Shown: positions 44,872-52,794 of the stretch, in pieces | Numbering within the stretch: the stretch's first letter is position 1 | How the letters are laid out: each line of letters opens with the position of its first letter | Assembly: GCF_900187455.1 (NCBI RefSeq) | Contig: NZ_FYDX01000004.1 | Span: forward strand, 1-64,000 | DNA length: 64,000 nucleotides | Source: Pseudomonas sp. Irchel 3E13 | GTDB lineage: Bacteria > Pseudomonadota > Gammaproteobacteria > Pseudomonadales > Pseudomonadaceae | Direction: 5' to 3' | The notes under the pieces: model-generated | Database searches by the model: none | What the model was told of the DNA's origin: nothing | What the model saw: the letters and a program-made list of their open reading frames with translations, nothing else | Program-made: the position numbers and the translations under genes

Positions 44872-45028
44872 GAGTTGACTTGGAGAGCAGAGAAAGGAAC
44901 GCAGAATATAGAACCGGAAAAGGTAACGAGTTATTTGTTCACACTTTTTAACAGACGCTCTACAGAGCTTCACAGCCGCTGGTCGCGCGCCTGCCTTACC
45001 ATTCGGCGGTCATTTATGGAAGATCCGT
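44872..45028. promoter_or_regulatory. Divergent promoter region (two-component system / RND pump)
   Basis: This 157-bp region separates the minus-strand regulator and plus-strand pump starts. Its middle (44920-44960) is AT-rich, unlike its surroundings, and TTCACA occurs twice (44938 and 44969 areas), possibly half-sites for an OmpR-type protein. The pump has a good GGAAG ribosome site. No further element can be assigned by eye. Confidence 0.5.
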
Positions 45029-46207
45029 ATGTTGCCTTCAAGCCCCGCCCGTCTGCGACGTCTGCTCCCCCTCACCGCCCTCGCCCTGCTGCTGGGCGCC
45101 TGTGACAGCAAGCCGCCCGAGGAACAAAAAGCCCCCGCGCCGAACGTCACGGTGGAAACCGTGCGGGTGCAGCCGCTGGCCATCAGCAGCGAACTGTCCG
45201 GGCGCATCCAGGCGCCGCGCATCGCCGAAGTCCGCGCCCGTGTGGCCGGTGTGGTGCTCAAGCGCGAATACCGCGAAGGCAGCGACGTGAAACAGGGCGA
45301 CGTGCTGTTCCGCATCGACCCGGCGCCGTTCCAGGCCGACTTCGACAGCGCCCGCGCCGCCCAGGCCAAGGCCGAGGCGACGCGCTACCAGGCGCGCCTG
45401 CAAGACCAGCGCTATGCCGAGCTGATCGAGATCAACGCGGTCAGCCGCCAGGACCGCGACAACGCACGCGCCGCAATCATGCAGGCCGACGCTGATGTTG
45501 CCGCGGCCAAGGCCGCCGTCGAACGGGCGCGGCTGAACCTGGGCTATGCCACGGTGACCGCGCCGATTTCCGGCCGGGTCGGCCGCGCGCTGGTTACCGA
45601 GGGCGCGCTGGTCGGCCAGAACGAATCAACGCCGCTGGCGATCATCCAGCAACTGGACCCGATCCACGCCGACCTCACCCAGTCCACCCGCGAGATCAAC
45701 GCCCTGCGCCGCGCACTGCGGGCCGGCGAGTTGCAGCAGGTCGGCCAGGACCAGGCGAAAGTCACCCTGATCCAGGACGACGGCACGCCCTACCCGCTGG
45801 CCGGCAAACTGCTGTTCTCGGACATCAGCGTCGACCCGGGCACCGGGCAGATCACCCTGCGCAGCGAATTCCCCAACCCGGACCTCGACCTGCTGCCCGG
45901 CAGTTTTATCCGCGTGCGCCTGGAACAGGCGGTCCAGCCCCAGGGCATCAGCGTGCCGCAACAGGCCATCCTGCGTGACAGCGCCGGCCAGCCGCGAGTG
46001 CTGCTGGTGGACGCCGAGCAACGCATCGCCGAACGCGCGGTGACGCTGGGCAGCGCGCAGAACAACCGCTGGATCGTCAGCGACGGCCTGAGCCCCGGCG
46101 ACCGCGTGGTGACCGAGGGCCTGCAGCACGTCAAGGCCGGCGACCCGGTTCAGATCACGCCGGGCGCCGCGGGTGACCAACCCATCGTCCAGACCACCGG
46201 CCAGTGA
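45029..46207 (+). CDS. RND efflux periplasmic adaptor (MFP) lipoprotein
   Basis: The 392-residue protein has an N-terminal lipobox L-L-G-A-C, so it is anchored as a lipoprotein. It has the standard order: barrel-sandwich hybrid (R-V-A-G-V-V-L-K-R-E-Y-R-E-G), coiled hairpin (about 95-165), lipoyl-like return (A-P-I-S-G-R-V-G), beta-barrel and membrane-proximal domain. It links the inner-membrane pump to an outer-membrane channel. The gene arrangement with an adjacent two-component system recalls PA1435-PA1438 (MexMN) of P. aeruginosa; orthology is a suggestion only. No OprM-type channel gene follows. Confidence 0.92.
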   Translation: MLPSSPARLRRLLPLTALALLLGACDSKPPEEQKAPAPNVTVETVRVQPLAISSELSGRIQAPRIAEVRARVAGVVLKREYREGSDVKQGDVLFRIDPAPFQADFDSARAAQAKAEATRYQARLQDQRYAELIEINAVSRQDRDNARAAIMQADADVAAAKAAVERARLNLGYATVTAPISGRVGRALVTEGALVGQNESTPLAIIQQLDPIHADLTQSTREINALRRALRAGELQQVGQDQAKVTLIQDDGTPYPLAGKLLFSDISVDPGTGQITLRSEFPNPDLDLLPGSFIRVRLEQAVQPQGISVPQQAILRDSAGQPRVLLVDAEQRIAERAVTLGSAQNNRWIVSDGLSPGDRVVTEGLQHVKAGDPVQITPGAAGDQPIVQTTGQ

Positions 46208-46218
46208 GGGCCTGATTC

Positions 46219-49200
46219 ATGCCGCAGTTTTTCATTGATCGCCCGGTGTTCGCCTGGGTGGTCGCGCTGTTTATCCTGCTTGCCGGCGCGCTGGCGCTGC
46301 CCAAGCTGCCGGTGGCGCAGTACCCCAACGTGGCGCCGCCGCAGGTGGAAATCTACGCCGTCTATCCGGGCGCCTCGGCCCAGACCATGGATGAAAGCGT
46401 GGTCAGCCTGATCGAGCAGGAACTCAATGGCGCCGATCACCTGCTCTATTTCCAATCGCAGAGCAGCCTCGGCAGCGCCACCATTACCGCCACCTTCGAA
46501 CCCGGCACCAACCCGGAACTGGCTCAGGTCGATGTGCAGAACCGCCTGAAGATCGTCGAGTCGCGCCTGCCCCGCGCCGTCACTCAACAGGGCCTGCAGG
46601 TGGAAAAAGTCTCCACCGGTTTCCTGTTGCTGGTGACCCTCACCGCTGACGACGATCGCCTCGACGAAACCGCCCTGAGCGACTTCCTCGCGCGCAACGT
46701 GATGAACGAGATCCGCCGCCTTGAAGGTGTCGGCAAGGCGCAGTTGTATGGCTCCGAGCGGGCCATGCGGATCTGGATCGATCCGCAGAAGCTGATCGGC
46801 TTCAACCTGACGCCCGAGGACGTCAACAACGCCATCGCCGCGCAGAACGCTCAGGTCGCGCCGGGCAGCATCGGCGACCTGCCGGGCCGCTCCGGTCAGG
46901 AAATCACCGCCAACGTGCTGGTCAAGGGCCAGTTGTCGAGCCCGGAAGAGTTCGCCGCCATCGTCCTGCGCGCCAACCAGGACGGCTCCAGCGTGACCAT
47001 CGGCGATGTCGCCCGGGTCGAGATCGGCAGCCAGGAATACCAGTTCGGCACCCGCCTCAACGGCAAGCCGGCCACCGCCTTCAGCGTGCAACTGGCGCCC
47101 GGCGCCAACGCCATGCAGACCGCCGACCTGGTGCGGGCGAAGATGGAGGAGCTGTCGCGCTACTTCCCGCCGGGCGCGACCTGGTCGATCCCTTACGACA
47201 CCTCGCCGTTCGTCAAGGTCTCCATCACCCAGGTGATCAACACCCTGGGCGAAGCCATGGTGCTGGTGTTCCTGGTGATGCTGCTGTTCCTGCAGAACAT
47301 CCGCTACACGCTGATCCCGACGCTGGTGGTGCCGGTGGCGCTGATGGGCACCTTCGCCAGCATGCTGGCGCTGGGTTTCTCGATCAACGTGCTGACCCTG
47401 TTCGGCATGGTGCTGGCCATCGGCATCCTGGTGGACGACGCCATCGTCGTGGTGGAGAACGTCGAGCGGATCATGATGGAAGAAGGCCTGCCGCCGCGTG
47501 AGGCGACCCGCAAGGCGATGGGCCAGATCAGCGGCGCGATCATCGGTATCACCCTGGTGCTGGTGGCGGTGTTCCTGCCGATGGCCTTCATGAGCGGATC
47601 GGTGGGGGTGATCTACCAGCAATTCTCCATGTCCATGGCGGTGTCGATCCTGTTCTCGGCCTTCCTCGCCCTGAGCCTGACCCCGGCGCTGTGCGCCACC
47701 CTGCTCAAACCGGTGGCCAAGGGCGAGCACCACGAACGTCGCGGCCTGTATGGCTGGTTCAACCGCCGTTTCGAGTCGATGAGCAACGGCTACCAGCGCT
47801 GGGTGGTCCACGCCATCGCCCGCAGCGGTCGCTACCTGCTGCTGTATGCCGTGCTGCTGGGCGTGCTGGTGATGAGTTTCAGCCAGTTGCCGTCGTCGTT
47901 CCTGCCCACCGAGGACCAGGGCTACACCATCACCGACGTGCAGTTGCCGCCCGGTGCCAGCCGCGAACGCACCGAGCAGGTGGCGGCGCAGATCGAGGCG
48001 CACAACGCCGCTGAACCGGGCGTGGGCGACACCACGGTGATCCTCGGTTTCAGTTTCTCCGGCAACGGCCAGAACGCCGCGCTGGTGTTCACCACGCTCA
48101 AGGACTGGTCCGAACGCAGCGCCAACGACGCCGCCGCGGCGATCGCCGAGCGCGCGACCATCGCCTTCAGCCAGTTCAAGAACGCCATCGCCTACTCGGT
48201 GCTGCCGCCTCCGGTGGACGGCCTGGGCACCTCCACCGGCTTCGAGTTCCGCCTGCAGGACCGTGGCGGCCTGGGCTACAACCGCTTGATGGCCGCCCGC
48301 GACCAACTGCTCGCCGCCGCGGAAAAGAGCCCGGTGCTGGTCAACGTGCGCGAAAGCGCCCTGGCCGAAAGCCCGCAGGTGCAACTGGAGATCGACCGCA
48401 AGCAGGCCAACGCCCTGGGCGTGTCTTTCGCCGATATCGGCACGGTGCTGAATACCGCGGTGGGTTCCAGCTACGTCAACGACTTCCCCAACCAGGGCCG
48501 CATGCAGCGGGTGGTGGTGCAGGCCGAGGGCGACCGCCGCAGCCAGGTCGAGGACCTGCTGAAGATTCATGTGCGCAACAGCAGCGACAAGATGGTTCCG
48601 CTGGCCGCCTTCGCCCGCGCCCAATGGGTGTCCGGGCCGGTGCAACTGACCCGCTACAACGGCTATCCGGCCATCGCCGTTAGCGGCGAACCGGCGCCGG
48701 GCTACAGCTCCGGCGACGCCATGGCCGAGGTCGAACGGCTGGTGGGCGAACTGCCGCTGGGCTTCGGCCTGGAATGGACCGGGCTGTCATTGCAGGAGCG
48801 TTTGTCCGGCAGCCAGGCGCCGTTGTTGATGGGCCTGTCGTTGCTGGTGGTGTTCCTCTGCCTGGCGGCGCTGTATGAAAGCTGGTCGATCCCGACCTCG
48901 GTGCTGCTGGTGGTGCCGCTGGGGATTCTCGGCGCGGTGCTCGCGGTGACCCTGCGCGGGCTGCCCAACGATGTGTTCTTCAAGGTTGGCCTGATTACCC
49001 TGATCGGCCTGTCGGCGAAGAACGCCATCCTGATCATCGAGTTCGCCAAGAGCCTGGTGGATCAGGGCCACGACCTGGTGGACGCCACGGTGCAAGCCGC
49101 GCGCCTGCGCCTGCGGCCGATCGTCATGACCTCGCTGGCGTTCATCCTCGGCGTGGTGCCGCTGGCCATCGCCACCGGCGCCAGCTCGGCCAGCCAGCAG

Positions 49201-49347
49201 GCGATCGGCACCGGGGTGGTCGGCGGCATGCTCAGCGCCACGCTCGCGATTGTGTTCGTACCGGTGTTCTTCGTGGTGGTGATGCGCCTGACCGGCTACC
49301 GCCGCAACAAGGCCGAGGCCGCGTCGGCCAGCGTCAGCGAAAGCTGA
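46219..49347 (+). CDS. HAE1-family RND multidrug efflux permease
   Basis: The 1042-residue inner-membrane pump opens with F-F-I-D-R-P-V-F-A-W-V and carries the family markers V-A-Q-Y-P, G-I-L-V-D-D-A-I-V-V-V-E-N (the proton-relay Asp pair in TM4), F-L-P-M-A-F-M-S-G and G-L-I-T-L-I-G-L-S-A-K-N-A-I-L. It has twelve transmembrane helices and two large periplasmic porter loops, with full AcrB/MexB length and no truncation. It exports drugs or other amphiphiles driven by the proton gradient. It lies 11 bp after the adaptor gene; an outer-membrane channel must be supplied from elsewhere. Confidence 0.93.
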   Translation: MPQFFIDRPVFAWVVALFILLAGALALPKLPVAQYPNVAPPQVEIYAVYPGASAQTMDESVVSLIEQELNGADHLLYFQSQSSLGSATITATFEPGTNPELAQVDVQNRLKIVESRLPRAVTQQGLQVEKVSTGFLLLVTLTADDDRLDETALSDFLARNVMNEIRRLEGVGKAQLYGSERAMRIWIDPQKLIGFNLTPEDVNNAIAAQNAQVAPGSIGDLPGRSGQEITANVLVKGQLSSPEEFAAIVLRANQDGSSVTIGDVARVEIGSQEYQFGTRLNGKPATAFSVQLAPGANAMQTADLVRAKMEELSRYFPPGATWSIPYDTSPFVKVSITQVINTLGEAMVLVFLVMLLFLQNIRYTLIPTLVVPVALMGTFASMLALGFSINVLTLFGMVLAIGILVDDAIVVVENVERIMMEEGLPPREATRKAMGQISGAIIGITLVLVAVFLPMAFMSGSVGVIYQQFSMSMAVSILFSAFLALSLTPALCATLLKPVAKGEHHERRGLYGWFNRRFESMSNGYQRWVVHAIARSGRYLLLYAVLLGVLVMSFSQLPSSFLPTEDQGYTITDVQLPPGASRERTEQVAAQIEAHNAAEPGVGDTTVILGFSFSGNGQNAALVFTTLKDWSERSANDAAAAIAERATIAFSQFKNAIAYSVLPPPVDGLGTSTGFEFRLQDRGGLGYNRLMAARDQLLAAAEKSPVLVNVRESALAESPQVQLEIDRKQANALGVSFADIGTVLNTAVGSSYVNDFPNQGRMQRVVVQAEGDRRSQVEDLLKIHVRNSSDKMVPLAAFARAQWVSGPVQLTRYNGYPAIAVSGEPAPGYSSGDAMAEVERLVGELPLGFGLEWTGLSLQERLSGSQAPLLMGLSLLVVFLCLAALYESWSIPTSVLLVVPLGILGAVLAVTLRGLPNDVFFKVGLITLIGLSAKNAILIIEFAKSLVDQGHDLVDATVQAARLRLRPIVMTSLAFILGVVPLAIATGASSASQQAIGTGVVGGMLSATLAIVFVPVFFVVVMRLTGYRRNKAEAASASVSES

Positions 49348-49408
49348 TGGACAGCCCGGCGGCGCTCATGGGAAGGTGGCGGACCCTGTCCGACGGAAAC
49401 ACTTCGCA

Positions 49409-50005
49409 ATGAGCGCCGCCCCTCTTCCGCCCTGTTCGATCCTGATCCTGGCCGGCGGTCGCGGCCAGCGCATGGGCGGCCAGGACAAGGGCCTGCTGCC
49501 CTGGCGCGGCACGCCGCTGGTCGCCCACCTGCACGCGGTGGTGCGCCCCCTCAGTGATGACCTGATCATTTCCTGCAACCGCAACGCCGACACCTACCGG
49601 CTATACGCCGACACCCTGGTCCACGACCACGAGCCGGATTTTCCCGGCCCGCTGGCCGGCGTCCTGGCCGGGCTCGCGGTGGCGCGGCATGAGTGGTTGC
49701 TGGTGCTGGCCTGCGATGCGCCGCAAGTGGACGATGGGTTGCTGACGTCGATGCGGGCCCTCGCCGCAACGCACAACACCTCGGTGATGGTGCGCCAGGC
49801 CGGTCAATGGCAGCCGATGTTCAGCGTGATCCCGCGGGCCCTGCGCGAATCCCTGGCGGACGCCTGGGATGCCGGTGAACGCAGCCTGTTGCGAGTGTTG
49901 CGCAGCGGGCCGCTAGTGGCCCTGGACTGTGCCGAGGACGATCCGCGGCTGGCCAACTTCAACACGCCGCTGCACCTCGACGGCTCCGCTTCAGCGCAGC
50001 CGTGA
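49409..50005 (+). CDS. mobA: Molybdenum cofactor guanylyltransferase
   Basis: The 198-residue protein starts at the ATG at 49409. It has the nucleotide-binding L-A-G-G-R-G-Q-R-M-G-G-x-D-K-G motif near residues 14-28, D-H-E-P-D-F-P-G-P-L-A-G and the C-D-A-P segment near 102. MobA attaches GMP to molybdopterin for bis-MGD enzymes such as nitrate reductase or formate dehydrogenase. The 3' end overlaps the convergent MarR gene by 15 bp. It is a stand-alone gene about 60 bp after the pump stop, probably with its own promoter. Confidence 0.92.
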   Translation: MSAAPLPPCSILILAGGRGQRMGGQDKGLLPWRGTPLVAHLHAVVRPLSDDLIISCNRNADTYRLYADTLVHDHEPDFPGPLAGVLAGLAVARHEWLLVLACDAPQVDDGLLTSMRALAATHNTSVMVRQAGQWQPMFSVIPRALRESLADAWDAGERSLLRVLRSGPLVALDCAEDDPRLANFNTPLHLDGSASAQP

Positions 50006-50440
50006 GCGGATCTGCAGGCAGGTGTCGAGCACTTGCTGCTTGTTCTGCGGCGCCAGCGCCAACTTGTCCTGCATCCTGTCGAACAGCCGCGCCGCCTCGA
50101 CCTTCAGGTCGCGGCCCTTGTCGGTGAGCAGCACCTTGCGCCGGCGGCGGTCGCCCGGGTCCAGGTAGACCGTGATGAACCCGGCCTCGCCCAGGCGACG
50201 GATGATCGGCGTCAGGGTGCCGAGGTCGAACAGGGTCACCGCGCTCAAGGCGCTGATGGACAGGTCGTCCTCGCCCCACAGGCCGATCAGCACCAACAGT
50301 TGCGGGTAGGTCACGCCATGCCGGCGCAGCGGTTCGCCATAGTCACGGACCATGGCGTTGGCCGTGGAATACAGGGCGAAACAGAGCATGCTGTCGAAAT
50401 CAAAGTGCGGTTCCTCAAGGGTTGTTTCGGCGGCTGTCAT
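49991..50440 (-). CDS. OhrR-like MarR-family regulator
   Basis: The 149-residue winged-helix repressor matches the OhrR subfamily: M-L-C20-F-A-L-Y-S-T-A-N-A-M places the peroxide-reactive Cys at residue 20, followed by the V-T-Y-P-Q-L-L-V-L motif and the D-P-G-D-R-R-R-R-K wing. OhrR proteins sense organic hydroperoxides through this Cys and normally repress ohr. Here no ohr gene is adjacent; instead the start of this gene is overlapped by 4 bp by the end of an adenylate-forming-enzyme-like gene. It probably senses oxidants or lipid peroxides and controls that operon. Confidence 0.9.
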   Translation of the reverse strand: MTAAETTLEEPHFDFDSMLCFALYSTANAMVRDYGEPLRRHGVTYPQLLVLIGLWGEDDLSISALSAVTLFDLGTLTPIIRRLGEAGFITVYLDPGDRRRRKVLLTDKGRDLKVEAARLFDRMQDKLALAPQNKQQVLDTCLQIRSRLR

Positions 50441-52014
50441 TGTCCATCTCCCTGCATCTGCTCGTTACGTGCCCATTGTTGCAACAGGGTGAAGTCCACC
50501 CGACCACTACCGGTGCTGGGCAACACGCCTCTGAACGTGACCCCTTGCGGCACCTGCCAGGCGGTCAATCCGGCCCGGCATCGCTCCAGCACTTCACCGG
50601 GGCTTGGCGGCCCGTTGCTGTCCGGCACCACGAAAGCCCACAGCCGCTCGCCGGCCACGGGGTCGGCAATGCCCACCACCGCGGCGTCCTGCACGCCCTC
50701 GAGGGCATGCAGAAAACTCTCCACCTCCACTGGATTGACCCGCACGCCGTCGCAGGTCACCAGGCGCTGGATCGCGCCATGGAAATACAGATAACCGTCC
50801 TCGTCGCGACTGCACAGGTCGCCGGTGTGCAACACGCTCTCGCCGGGCTCGACGCCGGGCTTGAGGCGCTGCGCCGTGGCCACCGGATTGCGCCAGTAAC
50901 CGGGCATCATCGACGGACTGCGAATCACCAGTTGGCCCATGCGGTCCGGCTGGAGAACGTCGCGGCCCTCCTCGTCAATCAGCCAGACCTCGGTGTCGGG
51001 CACCGGAATCCCCAGGCTGCCCGGCTTGCCGTGGACATCTTCGGCGGGCAGGTAGGCGCAGCATTTGCACTCCGGCAGGCCGTACAGCGTGCAGATCTGC
51101 GCCGTGGGAAACAGCGTGCCGATCCGTGCGACCTGACGCCGCCGCAACCCAGTGCCGCCGTTGGTGACCAACCGCACCGCGGGAAAGCAGATACCGCGCC
51201 GGGCCGCGTGCTCGTGCAACAGCATCAGGGTGTTGGCGACGAAGGGCACCACGCTGACTTCATGCCGCTCGATGCTCTCAACCAGGTATATCGGCCAGGC
51301 AAACGCTTTCTCCAGTACCAGAGTGGCGCCAGCATCCAGCGCCATCAGCATCTGGTACAGGCCGTAGTCCGAGGACAGCGGCAAGCAGCACAGCACGTTG
51401 TCGCTGACCTGATAGGCCAGGTTGCGCCGCAACGACCCGAGTGCCGCGAGCATGTTGCGGTGGGTGACCATAATCCCGCGTGGCGCCCCCGGAACGTCGT
51501 CGGGATAGAAAATGGTCGCCAGGTCCTGTTCCTGCGGCGGCATCGCCGATGCGCACCACGCCTCCTGGCCGAGCAGGCTTTCAAAGGTGCGGGTGGCCTT
51601 GGCATCCGGCTCGCCGTCGAGCAGGACGATGCTGCGCAGGTGCGGCAGCCCGGCGATGCTGACCGGCAGGCCGGCCAGGGTGGCGCAAGTGGTGATCAGC
51701 ACCGTGGCTTCGCAGTCGCGCAGGATGTAGTCGAGGTGACTGGCGCTGACCTGCGGCTCGACATTGACCACCACCCCGCCGGCCTTGAGTACGCCCCAAA
51801 AAGCACAGATCGTTTCGATGCGGTTGCCCAGGCACAACAGCACCCGGTCTTGCGTGCGCAGACCGACCCCCAGCAGCCCGCCGGCCAGTCGCTGGCTGGC
51901 GTCTTCCACTTGCGCGTAGGTGTAGGTCTCGCCGGCGTAAATGATCGCCGCCTTGCCCGGATACCGCCCGTTGCTGTCGTCCAGGACCTGTTGCAGTCCG
52001 CCCGGCCGGCTCAT
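50437..52014 (-). CDS. Adenylate-forming-enzyme (ANL) homologue with degenerate catalytic motifs
   Basis: The 525-residue protein has the overall ANL layout: a large N-domain, hinge T-G-D-L at 397-400 and a small C-domain. The phosphate-binding loop, normally S-G-T-T-G-x-P-K-G, reads F-Y-P-D-D-V-P-G-A-P-R-G at 169-180. The Y-G-x-T-E motif is Y-G-L-P-E-C-K (311-317), and the C-terminal catalytic Lys is Arg505 in T-G-S-G-R-V-D. These losses argue against normal ATP-dependent acyl-adenylate synthesis, although the fold is complete. It is unusually Cys-rich near 300-320 (C308, C316, C318, C319). It is translationally coupled to the OhrR-like regulator and may be a regulatory or altered-chemistry enzyme. 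Confidence 0.8.
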   Translation of the reverse strand: MSRPGGLQQVLDDSNGRYPGKAAIIYAGETYTYAQVEDASQRLAGGLLGVGLRTQDRVLLCLGNRIETICAFWGVLKAGGVVVNVEPQVSASHLDYILRDCEATVLITTCATLAGLPVSIAGLPHLRSIVLLDGEPDAKATRTFESLLGQEAWCASAMPPQEQDLATIFYPDDVPGAPRGIMVTHRNMLAALGSLRRNLAYQVSDNVLCCLPLSSDYGLYQMLMALDAGATLVLEKAFAWPIYLVESIERHEVSVVPFVANTLMLLHEHAARRGICFPAVRLVTNGGTGLRRRQVARIGTLFPTAQICTLYGLPECKCCAYLPAEDVHGKPGSLGIPVPDTEVWLIDEEGRDVLQPDRMGQLVIRSPSMMPGYWRNPVATAQRLKPGVEPGESVLHTGDLCSRDEDGYLYFHGAIQRLVTCDGVRVNPVEVESFLHALEGVQDAAVVGIADPVAGERLWAFVVPDSNGPPSPGEVLERCRAGLTAWQVPQGVTFRGVLPSTGSGRVDFTLLQQWARNEQMQGDGQ

Positions 52015-52100
52015 GGCGCAGCCACCACGGCATCGGCGTGGCTAAACCCAGCCCACTCCCTGGCATCAAATGCCCTGACTTTTGCCAAGACTGCGTCCAT
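52011..52100 (-). CDS. Possible 29-residue leader or truncated ORF
   Basis: ATG at 52100 has AAGGG 6 nt upstream, and the stop overlaps the next ATG as ATGA. The product begins M-D-A-V-L-A-K-V-R-A-F-D-A and ends in A-P. Translational coupling with the ANL-like gene is plausible. It could be a short regulatory leader or the remnant of a larger gene. No family is recognised. Confidence 0.35.
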   Translation of the reverse strand: MDAVLAKVRAFDAREWAGFSHADAVVAAP

Positions 52101-52405
52101 GCGAAACCCTTCAACGGATACGTGAAAAATGAAAAGCGACGGCCTCTGGTGGAGGATTGCAAAAAGCCCGATCGCGCTCGCTTTTTTTCTAAGATGCCGC
52201 ATCCGAAACAATATAGCCAGTTGCCATTGGCGGCGAATAAATGGCGTCAAGGAATGGCTGTAGCCCGCGTGTTACGGGCTATGCGGGAAAATACTGACGG
52301 CTTGGACAGGCATCCGTTTGGATGGTTTTGAATGAAGGTCAGGGGATGGCCGGAAAGTGCTTGTCGAAAGACCGAGCAATGGCTACCAAGTGCATGTCGA
52401 GAGTC
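52101..52405. other. Intergenic region without a convincing gene
   Basis: This AT-richer stretch upstream of the 29-residue ORF contains an AAAAAGC...GCTTTTTTT hairpin-like segment near 52160-52192 and a clean stem TAGCCCG/CGGGCTA at 52261-52281. Short plus-strand ORFs crossing it have no ribosome site or recognisable content. It likely carries the promoter of the OhrR-ANL operon. Confidence 0.4.
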
Positions 52406-52710
52406 TTTTAGCGCTCTCACGATCGAGCGCCGCCCGCGCGGCGCATCGCGGATGAATCCGCTCCTACATTTTTTGCAACGTACCTATGCCTGTCAGGCCA
52501 TGGTTGACCGCCTTGGTGGTTCGGCTCAATTTCAAGGCTGGCGCCTCAGCCGCCCCGCACTCTCCCGCCATGCACCAAGGCTGGCAACGCCAATCCCACA
52601 GGCCATGGCGCGTTGCAACAAATGTAGGAGCGGATTCATCCGCGATGCGCCGCGCGGGCGGCGCTCGATCTCAAGGGCACTAAAGACCTGTCGGCTAGCA
52701 CACAGCGGCC
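52406..52710. repeat. REP-flanked composite repeat, copy B (inverted)
   Basis: The spacer (52474-52618) is the reverse complement of the spacer at 28720-28813, with an extra ~48 bp (around 52541-52590). It is flanked by inverted REP arms with a GCGCCGCCCGCGCGGCGC core and a different inner motif (GGATGAATCCGCTCCTACA). The right flank CGGCTAGCACA...GCGGCC also matches copy A. The element lies between the OhrR-ANL operon and zwf. Confidence 0.75.
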
Positions 52711-52794
52711 ATCACCGGTTCCGCTGAGAGGCGGCTCGTGACCTTTACACAACCCTGAGAAGTGTAGATACCCTTCCAACAATGAAGCCGAAAC

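Noticed and set aside
46150..48645. 831-residue minus-strand ORF, His/Gln/Arg-rich
   Set aside because: Fully antisense to the RND pump genes, whose frame is clearly conserved; the composition is that of a reverse-complement shadow.
52038..52331. 97-residue plus-strand ORF
   Set aside because: It crosses the hairpins upstream of the ANL-like operon, lacks a ribosome site and has no recognised content.
52332..52727. 131-residue plus-strand ORF
   Set aside because: It lies inside the REP-flanked composite repeat and its translation is repeat sequence; no ribosome site.
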